NCBI RefSeq assembly: GCF_000143415.4
Contig: NW_003314263.1
Span: forward strand, 2,724,700 to 2,788,699
Origin: Selaginella moellendorffii
Taxonomy: Eukaryota > Streptophyta > Lycopodiopsida > Selaginellales > Selaginellaceae
Reading direction: 5' to 3'
Length of the DNA: 64,000 nt
Position 1 is the first letter of the stretch, and the number at the start of each line of letters is the position of its first letter. Of the stretch, positions 34,266 to 46,576 are shown piece after piece. The position numbers and the translations under genes are program-made. The notes under the pieces are model-generated. The model was given only the letters and a program-made list of their open reading frames with translations, did no database searches and was not told the DNA's origin.

Positions 34266-35275
34266 TTTATAATCTATAAAAGGTTATTTACTGTGATTTC
34301 ATTCTTAAAAATGGTTAATGAAATCTAGACGTGTGCGAATTTAAATTTCAAAACAAATATAAAAGATAATAATTAGGTAGTATTAAATTTTTTTATCTTA
34401 TAAAACAATATTAGATTAATAACAATTTCAAAATGGTTTATAAACATATTAATTATCAATCATAAATAATAAAGTAAATTATTTTGTATAAAAATATTTT
34501 TTAAACTAATTTAATATTTACATAAGCTTTTATATGATATTTTATTGTATAAACATACTTTCATTTTTATTTATAAGTAAAATAATGGAATGTATATTAT
34601 ATAGAAGCATAAGTAACTAAAGATAAATTTTTAAAAATAATTAAATATTTAATTAAGAAAAAAATTTAGAAATGATTTATTAAATTTTAATACATACTTA
34701 ATTTGAAAATTCATTTTTTATAAGAATGATATTTTAAAACATATTTAAATGTAAATAATTTTTTATTTAAAATTTTGAGATTGTAATTATAAAATGTTAT
34801 GTTTTAATATTTAAGTAGGGTATTGTAATGCTTGATGATCCAATTTTTAGCACTTAATAAAAATAAATGACTAAATAAAATAAATAATCTTGATATTGTG
34901 TGTGTTCAAGATATAGGAATAGGTATATTAATTTGGGTTTAGACCCCTGCTTATATACAAAAATGGATGGACCAAATTTAGTCCTAAATTTACGGTCGAT
35001 ATGCCTTAATACTATAGTTAGTGAATTACCTAAGCAAGTTAATACATGTACATACATATATATATTTACAAACTTTACACATATGAGTGTTTGGTATATA
35101 GAAATAAGTATATTAATTTGGTTTTAGACCCCTACTTATATATAAGAATGGATGGACCAGATTCAATCCCAAGTTAACAGTTGATAATTAGTATTAATGT
35201 TAACTATAATTAGTGTATTACCTAGGCAAGGTAATACATGTATCTATGTATATATATTTATAAACCTTACACCAT
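33630..35275. repeat. Three-copy repeat, two direct and one inverted
   Basis: Units at 34910-35072 and 35095-35275 are direct repeats, sharing TATATTAATTTGG, TTTAGACCCC, ATGGATGGACCA and GTATTACCTAGGCAAG-like words. The unit at 33630-33790 is the same sequence inverted, sharing ATGTATTACCTTGCCTAGG and TCCATTCATTCTTGTATATA. An inverted pair bounding 1.6 kb could be the ends of a decayed element. Confidence 0.7.
34191..34262. repeat. (AT)n microsatellite, about 36 units
   Basis: An uninterrupted AT dinucleotide run of about 72 bases. Confidence 0.97.
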
Positions 35276-36321
35276 CCTCCCCTCTGAAAGATAAAAAGAT
35301 GATGATAATAAGTTAGGTGGAACATCTAGAGATTTTGTTGGGTAATTATAAATTACCATAAGAATCTAAAGCTCTACAAAACCACTAACAAAGTTGTTGA
35401 TAACTATGACTGAAATAAAACCCAAAGCCATAACATAAATATTAGCCAATTACGGAGTCTCAGTGAATCAATTACAATTTTGTATACAGTTCCCAAATGC
35501 TCAAACCAACCACATAACTATAACTTTGAACTAAAGCAAGGGATATTGAGAACCATTATAGTTCATAAAACACCATTATAACAAATAATACATCTTATTT
35601 CTAAATTTGTCTGTCGACAATCCTCCAAGACCACCATTAATTCAAACTTAAGACCATAAGCAGAATAACTATTGTCCTCATTTAGCATCGCATATAAAAG
35701 GTTGGACTCATTTTGTTCGTCCTTTATATCCTCCTTATCCCTTCCTTGAAGGAAAAAAATTCTGAAGCACTAGCTCTATTTGGACTTGCTACGCTTATCC
35801 TCTCTTTGCTATTTATGTTTAGATTATCACATTTGTTCGGCTTCACTATGTCTATAGCACATATGGTTTTTACCCTTTTTACCCTTTATCTTATGTATAG
35901 GATAATTATGAAGCAGAATCTAAACTTTCTATATGCTATATGCCACATGTTTAAAGGACAATAAAGTGGAACATAAGTTTCAAGACTTTGAGCCACTAAA
36001 TGAAGGAATAGAGCTAAACTCCTAAGCATGGAGCCGAGGAACACGGAGTAACTCTTAAGCATACAGCCCAAGGAGTGAAGGGAGAAGAGCATAGTTTAAC
36101 ATTTCAATGCCAAAACTAGCACACAAAATGAAGTCAAATGAAATTTGGTGTTATTTCAACATACCGGTGGTTTAAGTGAGGATATAAGTACTCCATTAGC
36201 TAGTATGGTGTGAAACTTAGGCTTTGACTCAATCCAGACGCAAAACAAAGATAAACACAAAAGTGAGAGTTAAACTATGCCCAGATAGGACTGCCATACC
36301 TAATTTACCCACCTCTATTAT

Positions 36322-36388
36322 ACATTTGGAACCACTCTGGCCCCCCCCTCCCCCCCCCCACACACACGCTTTGGGCTTTCACCCTTAG
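36322..36388. repeat. Dispersed repeat copy with poly-C tract
   Basis: Homologous to about 2005-2075. The C-run at 36341-36359 is expanded compared with that copy. Confidence 0.55.
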
Positions 36389-37746
36389 CCATCTTTAGTA
36401 CTAAGTGTTAGTCTCTAGGACTAACTTGAATAATAAATTCATAAAATTATATATAAATTAGATATTCCTTTAAGTTTTTAATCAAAATCAAGTATAGTTT
36501 TATTAGCAACAATAATAATAATGGAAACTAATTTTAACTTATAAAATAAATACTTGAAATTTCAACTATTAAAACTCTCAAAGTATTATTTTTAATTTTA
36601 GGTGGGAAGGTATGTGGAGGAATGCTTGGTGATGTACTCTTTTTTTAGTTGAGTTAAAAATTATTTTTCTTTATCATATTTTAATTACATAAACTTTTCA
36701 TATTTGCTATTTTTTTCATGATAGAATATAACTTTTCCATCATTAATATATTTTTATATTTTTAAATTCTATCAATTTATTTCACTCTTTCACATTCCAT
36801 TACAATTATCAAAATCACCATACTATCATGCACCATAGTAAATAATATAACCCATGTAAATTGAAGACAATTTAAATTTTAGATACTGTAATCTGAATAC
36901 TTTGAACTTTTAATTTTAGTCAAACTTTTGTTAATAAGGAAAGGACCTTTTATATAGTTAGAAATTGTCACAAAAATCTCGAGAAGGAATGTGACAATGG
37001 TGCATGCGTCCATGCTCACAATCATGAGCATATGGGCCACATGGTCCATACCGCCCGCAGTACAATCAATCGGGGCCACGAGGAAGAGAATGAATGGCCA
37101 ACGACAAGCCCCTGTACGGCAGAGATTCCGGAAGATAGAAAGGAGAACCTCTCCATTGTTTTATGTTGTTTTCCACCGCTGGCCGAGAAACTTTCACGAC
37201 TATATGTTGCGATTCCAATGTTGGTACAGGAAAAAAAAAGAATTCTCGTTCACTTGTGAGTGAGAGGCCCCACCCTCTCCCCCCTGGAGAGAAAATTCGT
37301 CTTTCCGTACAGCCATGGGGTTACGTTCCATGCGAGCTGGGATGAATCAGTGGGATCATTCGTAAGAGACAAGCAAAGCAAAGCAAGCCTCAGCTTTTGG
37401 CACCTCTCTCGAGACAACGTGGTCATAGAAATTTCTAGACTGTACGGACGAGACCACTTAAGCTATGGTTTTGGGCGATCTTATGAGCTTGATCGCCCTG
37501 TCCGACTCGGGAGTTTATTTCGTATCTCAATGAAAGCCAAAAGAAGAGAGGACTGTAGTAAATGTAGCCACTGGCATGGTTTTTATTGGAGGAAAAAGGA
37601 CAGTGGTCGTGCAAATCGCTAAGCATGAGATGGGGGGAATGGAAAGATCAAAAGTTTGGAGAACTCTATGCTTAGTTTGGTGAAGTGTTGCTGTTTCTCG
37701 TATTGATTGATCGATAGTAGACAGTAGGTGGGTATTGCTGGAGCTG

Positions 37747-37754
37747 TATAAAAG
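37747..37754 (+). promoter_or_regulatory. TATA-box candidate for AUX1
   Basis: TATAAAAG lies about 690 bases before the AUX1 ATG, inside the GC-richer flank. If used, the 5' UTR would be long and contain several upstream ATGs plus a CT-rich tract at 37911-37934. A nearer start site cannot be excluded. Confidence 0.35.
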
Positions 37755-37910
37755 TACCTATCATCACAAGCAAAAGAACAAGCTTGGACGACCAAGCTGT
37801 GTATCATATCCAAATCCAACGAGGAAGAAATTGTGGAGAAATACGCATATTTCTTATCAGCTTTTTCCAGAGGAAAAAGAGAACAAAAGCTCCTCGTTTT
37901 GACAGTGGTT

Positions 37911-37934
37911 TTTTTTTCTCTCTCTCTCTCTTTT
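37911..37934 (+). repeat. CT microsatellite in AUX1 5' flank
   Basis: A T-run passing into a CT run of about seven units. Such pyrimidine patches are common around plant transcription starts. Confidence 0.8.
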
Positions 37935-38439
37935 CCTGGTCCAATCCGAGTTGAGCGAGATGGAAAGAGACCTCGTCATGGCGTTTCTCATCTGCCTCGT
38001 CTTTGTCTTTTATTCTCAGGGAAGAAGAAAAGAGAGAGAAGAGCTATGGAGAGAGATGGAGAAAACGGGGTTATAGGCTATAGCTATCCTATACTACGTC
38101 CATAGAAAATACATTCTTTCACTCTTCCCATCTAGCCGATCGATCCCTCTTTTCTCGTCCTCCCGAGAAGCAATCGATCGAGATCAAACTATAGCTCCTC
38201 ATCTGTCATTCTCTCCTCGAGGAGCTCCATCGCTCGGACCTCGCTCCTATGCTCCTCTCAATACCCCGGAAAGCCACAAAGATGAGTTTTTGCTTTCCCT
38301 CTTCGCTCGATCGAACAGCCCAATAGAGCATCCTCGCTCGACACCGAGGATCACAATGTGGGAAGGTCTCTTCTTTGCTCCTAGAGTACACTTGTTCTAG
38401 CTCGTAGAGATTTGCAGCAGTCGTCATAGATTTCTAGAC

Positions 38440-41017
38440 ATGGGTCTCCAATCGCTGGTGGCTCTGGCGACGCACACCGGCGAGAACAATAGCTACACCG
38501 AGGTGGAGAAGGACCGGCAAGAACAAGATGGGCTTGTGGATAACTCCATGCGAGCTCTCGCCAAGAAGTTCCTCTGGCACGGTGGATCCGTCTACGATGC
38601 TTGGTTTAGCTGCGCCTCCAACCAGGTGAGTAGTGAGAGCTCAAAGAACACTCCTTTCTTGCTCTTCTTGCATAGCTTCCCCGCGTTTGCTTCGATTCCT
38701 TCCAGTCGCAGTATAAAAACCAAAGATCACTCCTTTCTTATTGTTCTTCCGTAGCTTTGCAAAAACCAAAGATCACTCCTTTCTTGTTCTATAGCTTCCT
38801 CGCCTTTGCTTCGATTCCTCCACTTTCAGTATAGCGAACACCAAAAAGAAACCTTTGTTCTTCTTCTTCCTTCGTTGTTTGTCGGAACTTACTTGTTTTT
38901 CTCTTTTCTTCTCCACAGGTCGCACAGGTGCTTTTGACGCTGCCATACTCTTTCTCGCAGCTGGGCATTGTGTGGGGGGTCACCTTCCAAGTGTTTTACG
39001 GGCTTTTGGGCTCCTGGACTGCCTATCTTATCAGCTGCCTCTATGTCGAGTATCGGGCTCGCAAGGAAAAAGAGAATGTCAACTTCAAGAACCATGTCAT
39101 CCAGGTAGAGTTATGCTAAAGTTTAAAACTTTTTTCTTTCTTTTCTTCTCTTCTGGCTGTTTGTGAGAAGGCTTGGAGAGTTTAGCTGTAGAACTTTGAG
39201 AGCTCCAAGACTTCTTCCAAAGTTCCTGTAGCTAGAACGTCGAGAGTTTGTTCTCGCTGCTAAAAGAGTGATATTTGTTCTTGACAGTGGTTCGAAGTTC
39301 TCGATGGTCTCTTGGGACCATACTGGAAGGCCGCTGGATTCACTTTTAACTGTACATTTCTTCTCTTTGGCTCGGTGATTCAGCTCATTGCGTGTGGAAG
39401 GTAAGCTCAAGTTCAAGTTCTCGAGAGAAGGAAACAAAAAAGAAGAGAGAAGCAAGTTGGTTCTTCACTGGCACTAACATCTTCTCCCCTTCTTTACAGC
39501 AACATATACTACATAAGCGATAGATTTGACAAGCGGACATGGACGATTATCTTTGGAGCTTGTTGCATGACAACGGTGTTGGTTCCATCGTTCCACAACT
39601 ATAGAATTTGGTCCTTCCTGGGGCTTGGAATGACAACTTACACGGCTTGGTACATGACAATCACTGCTCTCGTCCATGGCAAGGTGAGAGAAGCATCTAA
39701 AAAAGCTCCACTGGATGATAAGCTTGTCTCGTCAAAGTTTGCTGTAGAACTAGAATTATCTTTCATTTATCATGGGATAGATTTTAAACTTCTTACATAG
39801 GCGTGGTCTAACATCAATAATTCTCACACTTCTTCACTTTTGCAGGACCCAGGTGTAAAGCATTCGGCCCCAAATAATCTCGTCCAATATTTCACTGGAG
39901 CCACCAACATCTTGTACACCTTTGGTGGTCATGCCGTCACTGTGTAAGTCGATCATGATTCTCACGGCACCACTTTGCTTGATCCTACGATATCATTCCA
40001 TCGATTCCCTCCTTTTTCTTTCCTGTTCTTCCTGCTCAGATCAAATCATTCCCTTCCGGATCAAATCAAGTTTTTTCTTACTTCTTTTTGCAAGACCAGA
40101 TGATATAGCTAAGTTTGTGGTTTTCTTGCAGAGAAATCATGCATGCTATGTGGAAGCCTTCAAAGTTTAAGTCAGTTTACCTCTTCTCAACCTTGTATGT
40201 GCTCACCTTGACAATACCATCTGCTACAGCCGTGTATTGGGCTTTTGGCGACGAGCTTCTCCACAATGGCAACGCTCTAGCATTGCTTCCAAAGAACGTC
40301 TTCCGAGACCTCGCCGTGGTTCTCATGCTACTCCACCAGGTAAGAAAGATCATCGTTCTTCTCACTATGAACTATGATCTTCGTTCCTGGAGCTAAACTT
40401 CCCATCGTCTCGCAGTTTATTACGTTTGGATTCGCTTGCACGCCCTTGTACTTCGTGTGGGAGAAGATAATTGGCGTTCATAGAAGTCCAAGGTTCCTAC
40501 TTCGAGCAGCTGCCCGGATCCCTGTCGTGATCCCGATATGGTTCATGGCAGTCATATTCCCATTCTTCGGGCCTATAAACTCCGCCGTGGGCTCTCTACT
40601 CGTCACCTTCACAGTCTACATCATTCCTTGCCTCGCACATATGCTCACTTTCAGGACTGCCTTTGCACGAGAGGTACGCACTTAAATGCTTTTCCACTTT
40701 ATCTCGTGGACGAATCTACGAACTTGTAGCTAGCTACTGTTCATCCTTTTCGTGTGTTCTAGTGTTCACATCAGGACTGATGGATCGATCCTTGGTTTTT
40801 TTTGTTTGTCAAACAGAATGCCGTGGAGAAGCCTCCTTTTATAATGCCGAGCTGGGCGGCAGTCTACGTTTTCAACTTTTTCGTGGTGGTGTGGGTGTTC
40901 GTTGTGGGCGTCGGTTTTGGGGGCTGGGCCAGCACCGTGAACTTCGTCCACCAGATCAAAACTTTTGGAATCTTTGCCAAGTGCTACCAGTGCCCCAACA
41001 ACAGTCATCGCCACTGA
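38440..41017 (+). CDS. AUX1: AUX1/LAX auxin influx carrier
   Basis: A plasma-membrane proton symporter that imports indole-3-acetic acid (amino acid/auxin permease family). Eight exons (38440-38625, 38919-39104, 39288-39400, 39500-39683, 39846-39943, 40132-40339, 40416-40673, 40817-41017) give 477 residues. Seed-plant AUX1 has 485. The near-invariant family blocks are present in order: YDAWFSCASNQVAQVLLTLP, FYGLLGSWTAYLIS, NFKNHVIQWFEVLDGLLG, FNCTFLLFGSVIQLIAC, PSFHNYRIWSFLGLGMTTYT, TNILYTFGGHAVTVEIMHAM, PSATAVYWAFGDELL, ITFGFACTPLYFVWEK and PFFGPINSAVG, with FAKCYQC at the C-terminus. About eleven membrane spans are expected. All splice junctions are GT-AG. Confidence 0.96.
38649..38840 (+). 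repeat. Tandem repeats within AUX1 intron 1
   Basis: Three diverged units each begin CACTCCTTTCTT (at about 38649, 38728 and 38774). Two of them also share TTTGCTTCGATTCCT and a CAGTATA word. They explain most of the length of this intron. Confidence 0.75.
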
Positions 41018-41162
41018 TCATTCATAAGATCTCTTGTCAAGCAAAACATCCACGACAATGAAGTGTACAAACTGGGAAAAAAGAGGGATTTTTACAAGAT
41101 GGTTGGTGATCGCATTATATACTTTTTTTTTATAAAAAATGGTTCTAGAGCGTGGAACCTCA

Positions 41163-42838
41163 GTGGTGATTACCATGGATTCTAAGATATCCTCGAGAGA
41201 CTTTGCACTCTGACTTTGTCATGCATGGCCTCTCCTTTCCATTGATCTTCGCGCACTCCAGTGCCAACTTTACTGCCCGATACAAAGGCTCCGGTTTCAA
41301 AGGAAGTGAAAGTCTTGGATCCAGCACCGAGTTCCACTCGTCTTGTTCGACCAGCTCAATCGCCCATCTTTGAAGATCAGCATAAAACTTTCTATTGCCT
41401 TCTTGCCAGAAAGTAGCTCCAGAAGAACCACCCCAAAGCTGTAGACGTCGCTCTTTATGCTCAGTTTGACGGAGTAGCCATTGCACTCGGGATCCAAGTA
41501 ACCCGATTTGCCTTGAGGTTCGTCTAACGATAGTCCAAAGTTTGACACATGAGCATTCCACTCGTTATCAAGGAAGATGTAGGCTGCGTCCATATGAATG
41601 ATCTTGGGCCTCGCGCAAACCTGTGCAGCTATCATCCTTGTCCCATAACTCTAAAAGTGCCGGACAGTTGGACATGAACATATTGTCACAAAGCGTCCTC
41701 AAAGACTTCCTCAATGCAAAATCCAACCAATTATACTAGACAAGAGTGGTGATTTCTGGAAACAAACGTTTCTTCAAAGAGTTTACAAGTAATAAAGAAT
41801 TACCTTTTAGAAATACTGCCCATTTTCACGTCTCAAAGGAACCTCTTCGCTGTGGCTGCAAAGTCTTCAAAGGTTCTTGTGGAAGTCTTTGAGGACGGTA
41901 TATGTAACTGTTTGAAGAGGTTCCTGTTTGAAGACCTGAGGTTTGAAGACTTTAAAATGAGTTTCGCTACTAACTTCAGCTTTAATCTCCATTGCACTGC
42001 TGGGCTTTCTTTTCCAAACATAAACCCAAATTCCTAAGAGAACGACACCAAAGACGAACATAGCAACAGTTACATATACTGTCACCTTGATGATTGTTTT
42101 CTTCTTCCTCACAACTTCCTCCTGGGAATTCTTATATTTCAGGAAAAGAGGCGAGCATGCGCATTCGGAGTCTAGAACACTCCCAGTCCCACATGTGGAA
42201 CACTCCAAGAAAACTTTGTCTGAAAACGATGGAGACAACACCTTCAACGTAGAATTGAGCTCAAACTGGTTCTTCCCACACTCGCTTGTGCACATTCTAG
42301 CACTACCAAAGTCTAGCAATGGTTCACTAGTCAGCCGAGTTCCCCCAGCAAACAGCCCTGCTGAAATCACTGAAAACTGAGTTTCGGAAGGAGCCTGGAG
42401 TTGCGCTAGACCATCCTGACCCCAGCATACCACCCCGCGGACACACACATGGTACAGTCACGTAAGAAAACCTGTAACCTGAAGGAGCAATGGAAGAAGC
42501 CGAATCAAAGCTTGGCAACCCGCATATCGTACGAGATCCCATAGACACCGACGCGAACTTGTGAGGTTGATTGAATGGTTGCTTGATCTACAGCACCCCA
42601 GCAATGTACCTCTCCTGCCTGAGAGACACAAGAGGCTGGATGAAACCGAGAAAAACTCTAGCTCAGAGCTTGGAAACTCGTCAATCGCCCAGCACTCAAC
42701 CCCATTGTCGTTTTTACTAATCGCATGATAGGCACCGGAGCTCAAGCTTACATAGCCTACATTCTTGAACTCAGCATATTGCGAAGTGAGAACCATACGC
42801 AAGCCCGCATGCGAATCGAGCGCCTCCTGAGATGGCAA
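41163..42838 (-). pseudogene. CRINKLY4-like receptor kinase pseudogene
   Basis: Blocks follow the order of CRINKLY4/ACR4 receptors. RCC1-like crinkly repeats come first (YVSLSSGAYHAIS...VECW, VVCWGQDGLAQLQAP...FSVISAG). A cysteine-rich TNFR-like region follows (CTSECGKNQFELN, CSTCGTGSVLDSECAC), then a membrane span near 42030-42090 (VAMFVFGVVLLGIWVYVW). The C-lobe of a kinase comes last, with SDVYSFGVVLLELLSGKKAI. The whole N-lobe (glycine loop and ATP lysine) is absent, HRD reads HMD, DFG reads NFG and the frame changes several times. No full-length product is possible. It lies tail-to-tail with AUX1. Confidence 0.8.
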
Positions 42839-43378
42839 AGAATTGCCTGTCTAGTGGTGGAGAGAATTTCTTGTCGTTAGAGATCTAGCTTGCAATACAC
42901 ACAGAGAATAAGAACCTTGGCTTGGAATAGGGAAGTTAATCCACACGGAACTTAGCTTATACCTTGAGAAGAGCTGATTAATGTAGGTAGAACCAACAAC
43001 CACTAATCTAATTTGTAGAATATGGAACCTTCGTCAAGCATATCGCGACGATCTCTTGCAAAGATCTCTTATGGACAAATTGGTTGTATCAATAACTGAG
43101 GTGCTACAGCGTCCATGTAAAAACAAAGAGGTTTGGAGCTTTTACCTTGGATGATTTCGAAAATTCAGAACTTCACAAGTTTTCGTTATTGTGGCCGGCT
43201 TACATATGGCACGTAAAGATTTTATGTTCGTAGTTTGTTTCTTTCATTGCTGTAGCTTTATCATGAACTAACATTTCCACAGTGTGCCAAAAGATCTAAC
43301 ATCGGCGAGCTCGGACAGAGTTGCGTGACAATGGGATAGATCGGTTTTATAAGAGGCTAATGATCCATTCGATGTAAG
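42839..43378. other. Upstream region of the EXO-CUB cluster
   Basis: No gene seen. TATAAG occurs at 43348, only about 30 bases before the first ATG. It is too close to be a comfortable TATA box unless the 5' UTR is almost absent. Confidence 0.4.
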
Positions 43379-45283
43379 ATGTTGCTCCAGTTCCTATTCC
43401 TTACACTTGAACTCGTATCGACTGATACCATTGCTTTTGGCAGCTCAATTCGATCTGACAATGCTAATCTAACATATCATGGAGGAAGGCTCATGGTTGA
43501 TCCGATCACGATCTACGTTACTTGGGTTGGCCCCTGGTCGGAGAACTCCAAAGGAGCTCTTCGCAACGCCATCCGATCTCTTTCTTCCTCGGATGATCAC
43601 AGACCTTCAGAGCTCCCGACCTTGTCCGGGTGGTGGAAAATCGCGACGCAGTACAATGACTCCAATCAAAGGCCAGTTTCTAGCAAGATCTCCTTGTCGA
43701 CAACCGAGTGCTATGTCAGTATCGCCAACGCGTCAGTCGAGCTGATAGAATCCACCGTCTCGAAGCAATGCAGCGATGTTCTTCCGGAAGACCCAAATGG
43801 GATCTATCACGCAGTCGTCGGCAGCGATCTGGACAGCACGGGAGTCTACAAATGCTTTGGGAAATTTGAAGGGAATGGTGGCGGAAGAACTTATCTCTTT
43901 GCTCGGCAGCCGAGAGAAGACGAGTACTGTAACTTATGGCGTCGGTTTGGAGGACTTGCGGAGGCACCGAATGGTGACACAGGTTTGGACTCGTTGATCA
44001 GCAGAGTTCTAGCCAGCAGCGCCGAGAGAGCTACAAACATCGACACGATCGGCTGGAAGGACGATTCCGGAGGAACTATCAGCTCCTTGTGTCCGTCTCC
44101 AACGGGACTCACCGATGGAAACAGTCCCGTGATCGAGGAGAATGGCGTGAGCTGGAACTTGGTCGGGATAAATGGCTCACGGTTCCTCGTCCAGCAACTT
44201 TGGAGCCGAGAGAACAGCAATTGTGCTCTCCAGATCATTGGTAAGTCGTGGCCATGAGTGTGCATGCATGAATGATTTCACGTTGTTTGCTTGTTCGTAC
44301 AGCGAAATGCCGCTCCATCAAACCGGTTGACAAGCCAAGAGGCCTGATAAGCGAGGGCTTGATCGTCAACCACAGCGTTGGCTTGCAACCATATCCTCCT
44401 GCAAGGAATTGCCTGTGGCTCCTAGACGTTCCAACAGCGAAGATCTTCCGTGTGACCGTGAACTTCATGGTTCTAAGCATCACAGACAAGCTCAACTTCT
44501 ACGAGTGTCCCATATTGCCGCGTGCTTCCGGCCGAGTTGATAGTTGCGAGGTGCTAAGATCCATGACTGGTGCTAGCTCTCGGATCGTCCTTCCGGACTT
44601 CGTTCCCACAAACTTGATACTCGAGTTTAAAACAAGCGCGGACGAACAAGCGGCTGGTTCTCTGGGCTGGGAGATCGAATACAAAGCTGGTAAGAACATC
44701 ATCTTCTAGTTTTGTTTCTGGAAGAAGAAAAAAGCTCTGTTTTTTTCGTCCTCCAGGATTCTGCAATGGAACCACTGTGGCCTCCGCCCGATCGGGCTCT
44801 ATATCGGATGGAAGTCCCGAGGGATCGAAGTACTTGGGCTTGCGCGAGTGTAGGTGGGTCTTAAACGCGAAAAAAGGCACCGAAGTCCGGCTAAAGTTCA
44901 CTCGTTTCGACACGATCCAAGGCCGAGACGTCCTCACTGTCTATCAAGGAAACGACAAGCTCCGGGGCTCCATCTTGGAAAGCTTCTCGGGACGCTACTC
45001 CATTCTTCCAAACCGGACGTATAGCGGGCCAGTGTTGCTGGTTTTCACGACCCAAACCGGTGATGGCGATGGCTGGGCCGCGAACTTTGAGATGGATCAT
45101 CCAGAATCGGAGTCGCAGCGTCGATCTTCCAGGAGAAACTTGGTCGCAATTATCTCTGGAGCGTCGTGCTTGATGGGACTCTCGTGTTTGCTCTGTGGAG
45201 CGTGCTTGATCCGGCGCTCTTATAGTGAAACTACTGCTAGTGAAACTACTACTAGAAATCCATGTAATGTCATTCTATTTTAA
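43379..45283 (+). CDS. EXORDIUM-CUB-CUB membrane protein without kinase (member 1)
   Basis: Three exons (43379-44240, 44303-44689, 44757-45283) encode 591 residues. A signal peptide (LLQFLFLTLELVSTD) leads into an EXORDIUM/Phi-1 domain, marked by YHGGRLMVDPITIYVTWVG, WWKIATQYND, APNGDTGLDSLI and VSWNLVGINGSRFLVQQLW. Two CUB-like domains follow at about 288-416 and 417-535. The second is the clearer: CRWVL, LKFTRFDT, DVLTVYQG, SFSGRYS, LLVFTT and DGWAANF. A membrane span at about 545-568 is followed by only about 20 cytoplasmic residues, including a short repeated SETT, where the three downstream relatives have a kinase domain. EXO proteins of seed plants are secreted cell-wall growth proteins. 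A ligand or partner for this form is unknown. Confidence 0.88.
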
Positions 45284-45306
45284 CCAAATAGAGTTAGGGT
45301 TTTACA

Positions 45307-46576
45307 ATGGCAGCTTCGTCTCCCCCGGCTCTGCGATGGCGCCTTCTCAAGCGATCGCTGCTCCGCTCGAAATCTGGTATGTTCTTGAGCTGGATCGGCT
45401 CCCACATTGTCCAGACTTGCAATGCCGCAGATGAGATTGACGAGGAGGCTGCGAGGGTATCCAGAGTCCCGTCCGGGAGCTTTGGCCTGATCGCGAGCCG
45501 CTGCGTGGAAGATAACGAGGAGATCGATGGTATTCTGTGGGAGTACACGCTCCCGGATGAGCGGACGACTGCATTGCTGATGAGGTTTGGAATTTTTTCT
45601 CGATCGCTTTGTTTGTTCTCATTGGTGAATTTTCTTCCTGTAGGCAATCACGCAGCGGCCAGTTTAAGCTTAGCGATCATTCGAGCTGTAGAGAGCTCGG
45701 CATTGACAACACTGGTGTTATTTGTAAGTGGAGATTTCTATTCTTTTTCTTAAGTGAAGATCACAAGCTTTTCATAGGTTTGTGGCCAGCTGAAGAGATT
45801 CTTGCTTACTATTGCGTTTCACGACCGGAAATGTTTAGGTACGTGATATCTCGCTCTTCCATTTCTTTTTCCATCCAATTCCAATCTGTGGGTAGCGTTT
45901 GGATTGACAGGAACAAGAGGATTATAGAACTTGGTGCTGGATATGGATTAGCGGGACTAGCATTGGCAGCTTGTACCGATCCTGCCGAAGTTTTAATCAC
46001 GGATGGCAACCCGAAGGTTGTGAATTGTATCCTATAATACTTTTGCCGCCTCTCTTTTGGCTCCTTGACTTCCGTCCTGGCAGATATCCAGAAAAATTGC
46101 AGACTGAATGCCGAGCTGTTTGGGAAGACTAAAGTCAGCTCAGAGGTTTTGTACTGGTGCAAAGAGCCAGTACCTCTGGACTCTGAATTTGATTTTATTA
46201 TTGCTGCTGACTGGTAAGAGACGTTCCTCATGACAGATGGGATTTGATGGATGCTTTTTTTCTGTGGCTTAGCACTTACTTCAAAGATTTTCATCTCGAT
46301 CTGGTGCATACTATCAAATCGATTTTGACACGTACAATGACTTCCGAGGCTCTACTTTTCTGTCCTCGCAGAGGTGAAAGCCTTTTCAAATTTATTGAGA
46401 TTGCAAAATCTGCTGGTCTGGCTGTTGCCGTCAAGGAAGTATATGATGCTGATATTTACAAGCTGCACAAGGAGTTTTTGCAAGCCGAAAATACGCAATG
46501 GTTAAATTATGATGCAGACCACAACTATCCTTTACTTATTTCTCTTACTGGTATGGCCAACGTTTTGACTGGATAA
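45307..46576 (+). CDS. CAMKMT: Calmodulin-lysine N-methyltransferase
   Basis: This enzyme trimethylates Lys115 of calmodulin with S-adenosylmethionine. Six exons (45307-45584, 45644-45723, 45778-45838, 45911-46026, 46084-46213, 46273-46576) make 322 residues in frame. The N-terminus RWRLLKRSLLR matches plant CaM KMTs. Next come [21 protein letters not shown], the SAM-binding motif I ELGAGYGLAGLA, ITDGNPKVV (post-I), FDFIIAADC and the late LLFCPRRGES. The start codon is only 23 bases after the stop of the preceding EXO-CUB gene, so its promoter or 5' UTR must overlap that gene's 3' end. Confidence 0.92.

Larger units (their letters stand above)
32938..37700. other. AT-rich repeat-bearing intergenic region
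   Basis: No gene recognised. It contains a family of diverged repeats at 33630-35275, a long AT microsatellite, a retroelement-like block at 35530-35735, a poly-C tract at 36341-36359 and the repeat shared with 2.0 kb. GC content rises from about 36960 towards the AUX1 gene. A frame at 37032-37259 there has no recognisable family. Confidence 0.55.

Noticed and set aside
43340-43378. TATA box of EXO-CUB member 1
   Set aside because: TATAAG at 43348 is too near the ATG to leave a normal 5' UTR. The real promoter element cannot be placed from sequence alone.
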